Shown here one piece after another: positions 1-8,755 of a DNA stretch of 64,000 bases (position 1 is the first letter of the stretch; each line of letters starts with the position of its first letter). The DNA is taken from contig OY992834.1 of assembly GCA_963921425.1 (NCBI GenBank), positions 19,791,923 to 19,855,922 of the forward strand, written 5' to 3'. This stretch comes from Dryas octopetala. Lineage: Eukaryota; Streptophyta; Magnoliopsida; Rosales; Rosaceae. Position numbers and translations under genes: made by a program. The notes under the pieces were generated by a model. It had not been told where the DNA came from, made no database searches, and saw only the letters and a program-made list of their open reading frames with translations.

Positions 1-535
1 AATCGCCAGAAACACTGACCTCTGATAAACCACACTCTAGGAGCACATCCCGGAAGGCCCCCATTTGCCCTGGGGGTCTCACCAAGCCACCAATTTTTTC
101 TGAGTCAGTCACAATTTCATTAAAATCCCCAAAAACCATCCAAGGACCCGTCCTCATCCCATGCAGTCGTCTCAGCAACTCCCACGAATGATGTCTATGA
201 TTAGTCACCGGGTTCCCATAAAAGCCAGTGAGACGAAAAGTGGAGCCAGATGGTTGTTCAATAAACATGTCAATATGACCCACGGAATAAGACATGAGGT
301 TAAGATGCCAGCCATGCCGCCACAACATAATTAGACCACCACCCAGCCCCCGTCGTCCCACACGCATAGCACCTTTCAGTCCCAAAAAAATTGGAAGCTT
401 TTCCATTTGTAACTCCGTCATTTTTGTCTCCATTAAAAAAATGACGTCCGGCATATTAACTCTCAAGACGTGCTTGAGAGAGGCGAATGTTCGAGGATGC
501 CGGAGACCTCGAACATTCCAGCTTAAGAGTTTCAT
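1..535 (-). CDS. LINE ORF2, N-terminal endonuclease domain (partial, runs off left edge)
   Basis: Minus-strand frame starting at ATG 535-533 and open to the window edge, about 178 codons. The protein starts MKLLSWNVRGLRHPRTF and shows the hallmarks of the exonuclease-endonuclease-phosphatase (APE-like) fold that nicks target DNA in L1 elements: the SWNVRGL strand at residues 5-11, the METK metal-binding glutamate near residue 38, GFYGNP near 100, and VFGDFNE near 130. Reverse transcriptase would follow left of the window. Its ATG overlaps the stop of ORF1 as ATGA, suggesting coupled termination-reinitiation. No break is visible. The frame has no stop inside the window because it is cut by the edge, so simple ORF calling misses it. 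Confidence 0.85.
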   Translation of the reverse strand, partial: MKLLSWNVRGLRHPRTFASLKHVLRVNMPDVIFLMETKMTELQMEKLPIFLGLKGAMRVGRRGLGGGLIMLWRHGWHLNLMSYSVGHIDMFIEQPSGSTFRLTGFYGNPVTNHRHHSWELLRRLHGMRTGPWMVFGDFNEIVTDSEKIGGLVRPPGQMGAFRDVLLECGLSEVSVSGD

Positions 536-2154
536 TGCTTGTGGTGGGCCGGCTGTCCCGGCCCCACCACTTTGCTCCAAGGCGAGCCTGCTATAATTCC
601 GGTATCAACAGACGGTTGGAGAGAGCGACCCTTCTTATGTGACCCCACCATCATGTCTCTTTCCCCATGCATATCTTTCCTTTTACCCCCCAAGACACTA
701 GCCGCCTCATAATCCATAGAAGCTGGACTGGAATCATTCTTGTCTTTTCTTTGTCGGGGCCCAGGTTTGGCCTTAGAATGTTGCTTCCGAGGAGTCGCCC
801 CATGCAAAGTGTCACGCATAAGATTCCCCAGGTCCTGAACTTGTACCTGGGAGGGCGAGTTCCGTGTCGCCAAGGCTTGTTGCGGTTCCTTAGAGGTGAT
901 TAGGGGTGCAAGGTTGAAAATATCTTTTTCCACACTCTGGGTTAAGCTCTCAGAGGTCTCAATTTGAGTTAACAACAACTCCGTGCCCAACGACGTAGAA
1001 GAGCCACCCTCTCTCTCCGTTCGTTTTCCCCCTGGTGGTGCCCCAATAAGGTCTACATCGACCATCGGACCTCTTACGTCCTCCTCCTCATGTCGCATTT
1101 GCTTTCCCTCAGTTTTCTTAAAAGCGTCTATCCGTTTCAGCCGTGCAGCCTCTTCCTGCTGTCTCCTTTGTTCCCCAATAGCAGCAAGCTCCTCCCGAGA
1201 CACACGTGTTTGTTGTGTCACTTTAAAAGCTGGTATAATGGATCCCTGGTTGCCAATCAATTGGACCGTGTGTTCTTCTCTTTCGTCCTCAGCCTCCTGC
1301 CCGCTGGCCTCAACAGGGCGATACTTTGTAAATGCTGGTTCCGCTTTCAGCCAACTCCCCCATTGCTTTCCGGGGTCGGCACGGTCAGAATCCGTGGTAC
1401 AATCACACTGTTTGAAATTGTGTCCAATCCTTCCACAAACATAACAGAAGATTGGAAGCCGTTCGTAGAGCAGTTGTATTTCAACCCTTTCCCCATCTTC
1501 CAGAGTTAGTCTTTTAATCCGAGGTAGTGGTTTCGTGGTGTCGAGTCGCACCCGAATACGAAGAAACTGCCCTACCAAGTGGTGCTCATATCCTCCCCCA
1601 ACTTCCAGACACGTCCCCAGGCCATTCCCGATCAGCATCCCCACTTCCTCCGTCATATATAATAGTGGAACATTGTGTGCTTGAACCCAGAAATCGACAT
1701 GTATCAAAGCCATAGCATTCGGGGCAACTGTACCATTAGGTTCCTCCAAAACAACCAAAGCTTTGTCAAAAGTCCAAGGGGCTTGATTAATGACCCGTTG
1801 CTTATCCCCCTCGGAAGAAAAGGTGAAGAGAAACAGGTTTGGTCCAAGGTCTTTTGCGGAAACATTCCTCGTAGTGTCCCAGAGTTTCAGCATCGTGTTT
1901 TTGAAGGCAGGCCGATTGAAGCTCTTGGGTGTTAGGACCTTCGCCACCAAGCTCTTCCGGAGAACCTCTTTGTTAACTTCCGCCCCCAGCTTGCGAATCG
2001 GAATCTCCTCCTCTTCCCCTTCAACCAGAGTTAAACGTTTGGAGAAGGCAGACTCAATGGAATCCATGGCACTGATCTCCCCGATGACCAAGAACAGGTT
2101 GGGTTCGGAACTTAACACTGAAAAGCCGCCGCCGGAGGGAACAAAAACTGGCAC
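532..2154 (-). CDS. LINE ORF1: DUF4283 and CCHC zinc-knuckle nucleic-acid-binding protein
   Basis: A 540-codon frame. Residues about 70-230 match the plant LINE/retroelement DUF4283 region (LKLWDTTRNVSAKDLGPNLF, then the VDFWVQAHNVPLLYMTEE segment). A CX2CX4HX4C zinc knuckle follows at residues 237-250 (C237, C240, H245, C250). The C-terminal half is charged, low-complexity and probably disordered, with a basic stretch near 455-475. This is the RNA-binding partner of ORF2 in the LINE ribonucleoprotein. Met30 (position 2067, protein MDSIESAFSKRL) is a likelier start than the first ATG because ORF1 proteins of this group usually begin just before this motif; the 29 residues upstream look like translated leader. 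The stop overlaps the ORF2 start (ATGA). Confidence 0.85.
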   Translation of the reverse strand: MPVFVPSGGGFSVLSSEPNLFLVIGEISAMDSIESAFSKRLTLVEGEEEEIPIRKLGAEVNKEVLRKSLVAKVLTPKSFNRPAFKNTMLKLWDTTRNVSAKDLGPNLFLFTFSSEGDKQRVINQAPWTFDKALVVLEEPNGTVAPNAMALIHVDFWVQAHNVPLLYMTEEVGMLIGNGLGTCLEVGGGYEHHLVGQFLRIRVRLDTTKPLPRIKRLTLEDGERVEIQLLYERLPIFCYVCGRIGHNFKQCDCTTDSDRADPGKQWGSWLKAEPAFTKYRPVEASGQEAEDEREEHTVQLIGNQGSIIPAFKVTQQTRVSREELAAIGEQRRQQEEAARLKRIDAFKKTEGKQMRHEEEDVRGPMVDVDLIGAPPGGKRTEREGGSSTSLGTELLLTQIETSESLTQSVEKDIFNLAPLITSKEPQQALATRNSPSQVQVQDLGNLMRDTLHGATPRKQHSKAKPGPRQRKDKNDSSPASMDYEAASVLGGKRKDMHGERDMMVGSHKKGRSLQPSVDTGIIAGSPWSKVVGPGQPAHHKQ

Positions 2155-2399
2155 AAGGAGCCAGGAAACCCTAACGTGAAGTTAGGTTGAAAAAAACTCC
2201 TACAAAAGCGGGAGGAGAGCCGCAAAATTAATTTGGATTAGTTCATTAAGGCACACGCTCATTTTATGGCCACAAAAACTCTTACTAGAAACAGTTGGTG
2301 GGCAGCCCATTTTCTGTCCAAGTACCCTGCTCTTACTCTTTTCTGTTGAAATGGATGAGTAACTTTGAAGATACGAGACAAAGACTTTGACTCGAGTGT

Positions 2400-2788
2400 A
2401 TGAAAAACTCCAAAGTGTTCCCTAAAGTCTAAACCATCCAAATCAAGAAAGCAAATTGAAACAAGATACTGGAAATTAAGACTTTAAAGTCTGTACCATG
2501 AAGGCTTGTGAATTTATTAGGCAAAAAAAAAAAAAAAATGGGCAAAAAATGAACATTGTACAAATTGAACTTGATTGTAATATTAATTAAAATACAGTAA
2601 CACAAACGTGCAAATTAAAACGAAGGGGACTGGAGTGACTTTTTGTGACTTTTTGCCTAATGTTTTAGCCTAATAAATTCACAAGCCTTCATGGTACAGA
2701 CTTTAAAGTCTTAATTTCCAGTATCATGTTTCAATTTGCTTTCTTGATTAGGATGGTTTAGACTTTAGGGAACACTTTGGGTTTTTCA
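2400..2788. repeat. Long inverted repeat, ~123-bp arms, ~145-bp loop
   Basis: The left arm (2400-2522) and right arm (2668-2788) are reverse complements with only about five differences. The loop contains a poly-A run and a short direct repeat of GTGACTTTTT. No coding sequence and no convincing target-site duplication were seen. It could be a fold-back MITE or a young hairpin locus able to give double-stranded RNA. Confidence 0.8.
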
Positions 2789-3345
2789 TAATAAAAAAAT
2801 CAAATCAATTTCAACAAATTTCATCACTTTGTTTATAATTACCAATCAATTTCAGCAAACACCAAATCAACAAATTAGCATATACCGAACCAAAAAAGGG
2901 AAAAAAAAAAAAAAAAAACAATATTTCTTAAGAGGGAGGGAGGGAGGGAGGGAGGGAGGGTCGAGGGTGGTGGGCTGGGCTGGAAGAAGTAGAAAAGCAC
3001 AACATGCGGAGTTGTATTTGCATAGGCAAAGGAAGCTTTGGCTTTGTATCTGCATCTGCAAGATCTGCCCACAAGAATCCATATAACTTTCATAATTATA
3101 AATGTAAGAAAAAAAAAAAAAACATTTATAGTTTGTCAACCCAGGTAGATCATCATAGTCATAATCATAATCCCAACACAAGAAAACATGACATAATAGA
3201 CATATGAAATTCAACTAGGTACACAGTTTAGACCCATATCTAATTGTAATAGGCTTTGTACAATGATTAAATAGAAAAAAGGGGATGGATTCGTGACATT
3301 TTATTTTTGACACAAGTTTTTAATAGGACCTACTCCAGATAAGAT
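2789..3345. other. Intergenic, simple-sequence rich; no gene seen
   Basis: Contains poly-A runs at about 2898-2917 and 3108-3122 and a (GGGA)n tract at 2932-2960. The short frames on both strands here are low-complexity and unsupported. Confidence 0.6.
2932..2960 (+). repeat. (GGGA)n tract, potential G-quadruplex
   Basis: Seven consecutive GGGA units on the plus strand. Four or more G3 runs separated by single A loops fit the intramolecular G-quadruplex rule; the flank is also G-rich. Confidence 0.75.
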
Positions 3346-3577
3346 TTCAACGATCCAAACCGTCTATTTTTTAGATCTCTATTAAAAGATTATTCTTGCA
3401 AAAAATTAAGTAAATCAGAAATCATTTACCTACAAAAGTTAAATGATCAACAAAATAAACACTTAAAATGTTAACCATTTAATCTAATCTAGTAAATGGT
3501 TTCCGATTTATCTAATTTTTTTGTAAGGATGATCCCTTAATGGAGACCGAAAAAATAGACAATTCGAATCGTTGAAA
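3346..3577. mobile_element. Non-autonomous inverted-repeat element (MITE), ATTTCAACGAT ends
   Basis: The left end reads ATTTCAACGATCC and the right end is its reverse complement (ATCGTTGAAAT). The arms stay similar for about 90 bp, including a shared TCTATTTTTT block and an ATCATCC/TTGCAAAAAATT block. About 232 bp with no coding content. The same motif vocabulary recurs in the array at 27991-29520, so both belong to one family. I could not identify the superfamily because no clear target-site duplication is visible. Confidence 0.65.
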
Positions 3578-5375
3578 TCCTATATGTTATGATCAGGATG
3601 ATCCTAGTTATACTCATACCAAACAAACAGCCTATATTTGTTTCTTCAACCAAAATTGACCTATGCTATGGCATAACATCACTACATGTTTAAAAATTCT
3701 AAGAACACTGGTCTATTTACAAATCATCAATTATTTCGTCACCATCTAATCATCCCTTATGCATCTGTATCTGCATAAGTAAATTACCCTTTACAAAACT
3801 CTGTTTCAGATCTGACTTGTATTTAAACCAGTAACACTTTTCTGTCTGACTTGTATGATGTTTTGGAACAAGGAAATTATATATGCGGAATAGTAGGAGA
3901 GCAGATTGTTAGTAGTACACTGAGTTCCTTGATCTTTTCAGAGAGTAGCATAACAGGCTAGGTGACAATATAGATAGTGTGTAGAAGCATCCACAATTTC
4001 AGCCCCAATACTATGAAGAAAATTAAGCTAAGATATTAAGATGTCTGACTTGAAAGGAGATAAAACAGATCATTAAATTGAATTGCATATGCAGATGATG
4101 TTGTGAAACAAAAGCAAGCATGAATAGTAATGAAGACGTGAAAGCACTTACTGTATGGAGATGCTTGACACCATTGCGGGTATGGAAAATATAGCAATTG
4201 ATATCCAATAGAATTAGGTATAGAGGCCCCCAACATTGATATCTGCCCATAAAACAAGAAAGGAATCAAAGAATGGCCAAAATCTTATAGAAATATAATA
4301 AATTGCAACAGTAATTTTTCTAAATCAAAAATTTCAGAGTCCTTCAGAAATTATACATAGAGCTTTACCTTCGTGTGTTTTCTTACACTAGAAATTCACA
4401 AATTGTGAAAAGCCTGTTTCTTCTCAATGCTATTAAATGTATCTCAGCTCAACAAGATATCCTAAATGCAAAGATGAAGAAATTAGAATTGATATATTGA
4501 CCTTAGGGAAAAAACAAAGTGACTTCAATAGCTTTAATGAAAAGAAATTGTTGCAGCTTCTTAAACTTAATTCCCAGTATCAAGTCCAAGATTGTACATG
4601 AACACAGAAAGTGGACAATTAAAAGGGACCTAGATAATTGATATGCAAACTACATAAAAGAGATAAAGTCAAGGTGATGGCACCAAAGAATATGTATTCA
4701 ATTATCAGTTACCAAGTGAGTTAAAACTTAAAATGAAGTATCAAAGTTTTTGCATAGGCGCACATCTAGTTCCTTGAGATTAGGCTGAAATTGGAACCAT
4801 CAAATAATTGAGTAGTGGTTCAGTTGTAGTTAATGACATAGACCTATTTGAGCAACTTGGCCAATCCATGATGTGTTTGTTTTGTTTTCAATATTTGAAG
4901 TCTAAACTTCAAGAAGATTTGAAATCAATTTTTGAAGTTTAAATTTCAATTTTCAGCTAATGAGTCTATGCTTTTCGACTATTAAATCCTGTCTAAAACA
5001 GATAGGAGGCAGTTATAGGGTGGCTTACATTTCCCATCTTTCTGTTTTAAGTGGAACACTTTCCATTAAATATGAGGAGGGAACATGAAACCAGTTATAA
5101 TGCATCACATAAATTTCTAGCTTTTGAAGAGAAGTGCTACATACTTGTAAATTTTTGGAAAAGCACCGAAATATATTTTCAAAATATACAAGTATTTTGC
5201 CGGAAAAAAGTAGCTACATTAAATCCACCATATTGGACTAGACTACCTATTTCCCATATAGTTCTCATTTAACAGATAAAAAATATAAAAATAAAAAACA
5301 AGCTCATATGTAAGGGTACCTGATCCTGATTAGGGAGTTGAGAGTGAAATGAAAACCGGAACTTTTTGTGAGAGC
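3578..5375. other. Intergenic; diverged copy of the CNL 3' flank
   Basis: No gene seen. 4220-4450 is similar to 11520-11760 and 15310-15560 (shared phrases such as CCCAACATTGATATCTGCC and AAATTTCAGAGTC), and 4600-4810 to 15740-15960. This is therefore an older copy of the DNA lying downstream of the CNL genes. Near 5310-5340 a diverged form of the 3'-UTR splice donor of the CNL genes can still be seen. Confidence 0.55.
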
Positions 5376-5757
5376 TCATATAATCACTTTCTTATCTATC
5401 TTCATGCAAGGAATGCCAGCTATCTTGTCCCAATCTTGTCCCGTTTTATTTTCAAAATATATTTTCTTCAAGGAAAAACATTTGTAGATTCTCAGAAAAG
5501 AAAGAGATGCTGGCGAACCCTCTCCTGGCAGGAATTCCAGATTCAGACACTCATCAATTTCTAGCCTTTGAAGAGAAATGAGTGGATTGAAGTCCCACTC
5601 CTGGCAGGAAATCGCGACTGTCACAGCTTCTAATATTTAGCTTTTGAACATATATAAGTGAGATGTTGAAGTCCCTTTCCATTAGAGATATCAATTTCTG
5701 TGCAGAGATTTCAAGAGAGTTGAGAGTGGTAGGAAGCAGCTCACTTATGTTCAAAAG
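5376..5757 (-). pseudogene. CNL resistance gene relic, C-terminal LRR end
   Basis: Minus-strand remnant of the CNL family found intact at 35528-39304. The frame 5624-5376 ends with a recognisable family C-terminus (GEGSPASLSFLRIYKC, then KTGQDWDKIAGIPCMKI and a VII terminus), and 5754-5554 holds another LRR piece (LLPTTLNSLEIS). The two pieces are in different frames. With the N-terminal relic at 7037-7433 this appears to be one old CNL copy whose middle is lost. It is a relic of a nucleotide-dependent immune receptor and is not expected to be functional. Confidence 0.75.
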
Positions 5758-5760
5758 CTA

Positions 5761-7036
5761 ATTATTAGAAGGTGTGACTGAATATTTTGGCTACTTACTG
5801 TAATGGGAGCAGGACAAAAGGGGGTTGTAACTGAACTTCAATATTTTGCTTAAAATCATTTATTAAAAGAAATTCGAATCATTTCATTATCTTCTTCCAT
5901 AGAGATCACAGAGAAAACTGTCCTGCTTCAGCAAACTCAAATTCGAATCATTCTGGGTTGCTTTCCATGCTCCCCATGGCCTTCAATCCTCCTAGTCTCT
6001 GCAAGAAAATGTGAATGCTTATAGCCAAAATAATTTAAAGAAAAGGATGCTGCAAATCAGACAAAGTCCAATCCAAGTACCTTCTTAATTAGTACCTTTC
6101 TTCTTCCTAACTTCACATCTCTCTTGGCACATATCTGTAAGGCACCCACCAGAACTGATTAAAGAAGAAAAAAGAGAAAATAATCACTATCAGTGAAGCT
6201 AAATTAAACCCAAATGAGGAAATCAAAACCCAATTTCTTTCAAATATTTTAGCCAATAACCTCAAATTATAATAAGAACTCCAAAAGGACTTACAAGCTT
6301 AAGCTTCTTTGGATGATTGTGGCTCTCTTCTTGAGCCTTTGGGTATGGTTACAACACTTCATGACCCCTTTTCATAATCTGACAGAAAATATGAGCAACT
6401 AAAAAGTTGAGAGCTAGCAAAATTAGCAAAGTATTAGATGATCATGAAAGCAGCAACCACAAAGCTCTTTAATGATACATAAATTACTTTTTCACAAATT
6501 AACTTGTTATATGCAGGTTCGAAAAAATTCAAAACACACATCACCAGTTTAAGTTAAGCACTTCGGTGGATTTTGGGAGGCCAAGAACTGAAGAGAACAC
6601 AAGCACATAGTTCAATTTTTCAACTTTGGTTTGTTTAAGCTTTGTGATTATATATCGAAAGAAATATTAAAATTAGATTAAGATTTCCTTTATGTCGCAC
6701 TCATTTGGTTTCCAAGGAAGTTTCTGCAGATGCATGTGACAGGTTTTACAACAGACTCGGAAATAATTATCAATAATGCTAATATTAATAAGAAATAGTG
6801 AATGATAGGATATAAGCATAAATTCTGTCTTCAAACAATATACAGGGGATATAAATTGGTTTTAAAATATGCAGCAAAATATATTTTCAAAATATATGAG
6901 TATTTTGAAGGGAAAAAGGTAGCTACTGGATTAAATTGGATTAAATTCACACACCTGACATTGATTGGAGACTTGAGGGTGAAATGAAACCGGAACTTTT
7001 TGCAAAGTGCTCATATGATCAATTTGTAATCTATTT
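5761..7036. other. Intergenic; diverged copy of the CNL 3'-UTR region inside the relic
   Basis: 6040-6480 is similar to 10020-10460 and 26940-27390, which are the spliced 3'-UTR and downstream DNA of the CNL copies. Its position between the relic C-terminus (5.4-5.8 kb) and N-terminus (7.1-7.4 kb) implies that at least two CNL copies collapsed here. No gene seen. Confidence 0.55.
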
Positions 7037-7433
7037 CAACGTAGTAGGTAGACCATCTCTAGGGATGGACAATTGCTGCTATGCACTCTATATCAACAAG
7101 AGATGACATGTAGAGAGGAAGTTCCACACCTTGGTGAATTTGTGGGTTTGATCATATTCAGCTTCCACCTTGCATCGATCTCAAAGCCTCAGTGTTGATC
7201 TCATCCACCAAGTCCTCTGCATCTAAGACAGCATTTTTTGAGCTCATCAAGCCACTCTCTCACAGCAGGCTTCACAATTTGCTTCTCCTCTGCATCATTG
7301 AACACTACAGAAAGGACCAACAGTGTCATCTTCAGTTTCATCAGGAGTGAATCATCGAGCTAGCTTCTTCCTCCGAAACAAGTCGATGAAGTTGGGTGAA
7401 GCAATCCTGTCACACAACACCAACCAGAGCCAT
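7037..7433 (-). pseudogene. CNL relic: coiled-coil N-terminus joined to LRR scraps
   Basis: The ATG at 7433-7431 starts MALVG, as in the intact family member, but a short internal deletion follows within the first ten codons and a stop follows LFRRKK. Later coiled-coil codons (AEEKQIV, the EDL.DEI motif) can be followed in shifted frames to about 7096. There the sequence jumps straight into LRR-coding scraps (7037-7096) that match three separated pieces of 19268-19430. The entire NB-ARC domain is missing. This is a heavily deleted host pseudogene; its upstream flank is the divergent intergenic region shared with HSP copy 1. Confidence 0.85.
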
Positions 7434-8057
7434 TTTTATCTTGGATTCTTTGCAAAGGGTCGATAATCGATATGATTTCAATGACATGTTTTAAGATTTA
7501 TAGCGATTGCTTTTGTAATGCAGTGGGTCGTCACGGCTAAGCATATATATCATTATTCATGTCCAAGTTGTCTAAAGGAGATAAAGTCTAAAGATTATGA
7601 TGAAAATTGTAAAAGGTGGAAAACACCATGGTCCATAACGAAACGTTTTGTCGATCGATTATTCTGTAGCCACATATCTGTATATCCACTATATATGAGA
7701 TTAGATGCTTTCATGCTGAGCATTCATCATTCATTCATCTTTTTCATCAATTAGAAATCCTAATATAGTTATTTCCAAAGTACTCTATCTTCCAATATAA
7801 ATCTTGAAAGATATTTAGACCATAAAGTTGATACTTATATAACTAATTATAACATATGACAAATATATAATATAACAAAAAACAATAAACTGTAGTAACC
7901 ATAATTTAATTGTCTACATATCTTAAATTACATTATATATGGAGTTAGGTAATATGATTTTATGAAAGAAATAAGCATTTTTTAAATAAGAAAGATAAAA
8001 GATTATATATGGCTGAAAACTGAATTTTTTTTAATTATTTAGTATTCATCGCATTAG

Positions 8058-8168
8058 TTCGAGAAAGTTCGCGAGAAATAACGCAACCTTTTCGAGGCCC
8101 AGTACTTACTAGAAAATTCCATTTATCATTTAGTCGATACTAGAAAATTCCTGGGTTCCTTATAAATA
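8058..8168 (+). promoter_or_regulatory. Heat-shock promoter of HSP copy 1 (HSEs and TATA box)
   Basis: 8058-8075 reads TTCGAGAAAGTTCGCGAG, four alternating 5-bp units of a heat-shock element with one imperfect base. Two shorter GAAAATTC half-pairs follow at 8112-8119 and 8143-8150. TATAAATA lies at 8161-8168, 108 bp before the start codon. This is the standard arrangement for HSF-driven small heat-shock genes. The preceding 7434-8057 is the 5' flank of the CNL relic. Confidence 0.9.
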
Positions 8169-8275
8169 CGAACCAACCCTCCCTTTCCCAACATGTGAAG
8201 CGAAGCAGAGACTCTGCAACAACTACATACTCAAACTTACTTTCTCACCATCCAAACAATCCCAAAGTTTTCATA

Positions 8276-8755
8276 ATGTCGATCATTCCCAACTTTCGAC
8301 GCAGCAGCATCTTCGACCCCTTCTCTCTCGATCGCTGGGACCCATTCAAGGATTTCCCATTCCCTTCCTCATCACTGTCTGCTTTCCCCGAATTTTCTCG
8401 GGAAAATTCAGGTTTTGTGAACACGAGGGTGGACTGGAAGGAGACACCAGAAGCCCATGTGTTCAAGGCAGACCTTCCGGGGCTGAAGAAAGAAGAAGTG
8501 AAGGTAGAGATTGAAGACGACAGGGTGCTTCAGATCAGTGGAGAGAGGAACGTAGAGAAGGAGGACAAGAACGACAAGTGGCATCGGGTCGAGCGGAGCA
8601 GCGGCAAGTTCTCGAGGAGGTTTAGTCTTCCTGAGAATGCAAAGGTCGATCAGATTAAGGCTTCTATGGAGAATGGGGTTCTGAGTGTGACAGTTCCTAA
8701 AGCGGAGGTCAAAAAGCCTGATGTCAAAGCCATTGAAATCTCTGGCGGAAATTGA
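8276..8755 (+). CDS. Class I cytosolic small heat-shock protein, copy 1
   Basis: Intronless gene for a 159-residue ATP-independent chaperone that holds unfolding proteins in the cytosol during heat stress. The start is taken as the second in-frame ATG (8276, [19 protein letters not shown]) because that is the usual class I N-terminus; the 27 codons upstream are leader lying just after the TATA box. The N-terminal arm covers residues 1-49. The alpha-crystallin domain covers about 50-142, with consensus II near 66-87 ([20 protein letters not shown]) and consensus I ending in [11 protein letters not shown] at 131-141. The oligomerising I-E-I motif is at 153-155. Oddity: residue 117 is Ser (codon AGT at 8624), where copies 2 and 3 have the near-universal Arg of the RRFRLPE motif. 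Paired with CNL sequence downstream in opposite orientation. Confidence 0.95.
   Translation: MSIIPNFRRSSIFDPFSLDRWDPFKDFPFPSSSLSAFPEFSRENSGFVNTRVDWKETPEAHVFKADLPGLKKEEVKVEIEDDRVLQISGERNVEKEDKNDKWHRVERSSGKFSRRFSLPENAKVDQIKASMENGVLSVTVPKAEVKKPDVKAIEISGGN

Larger units (their letters stand above)
1..2200 (-). mobile_element. L1-type LINE, 5' part (ORF1 plus start of ORF2)
   Basis: Two consecutive minus-strand reading frames have the order and content of a plant L1 retrotransposon: a DUF4283/zinc-knuckle ORF1 followed by an endonuclease ORF2. The 5' end lies near 2170-2230, where coding character stops and AT-rich DNA starts; I could not fix a target-site duplication because the 3' end is left of the window. 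No stop interrupts either frame in the visible 2.1 kb, so the copy looks recent or intact as far as it can be seen. Confidence 0.85.

Noticed and set aside
8195-8275. 27 extra N-terminal codons on each HSP gene
   Set aside because: They follow the TATA box by only about 30 bp and are leader. The class I N-terminus MSIIP begins at the second ATG. Their presence in all copies reflects recent duplication.
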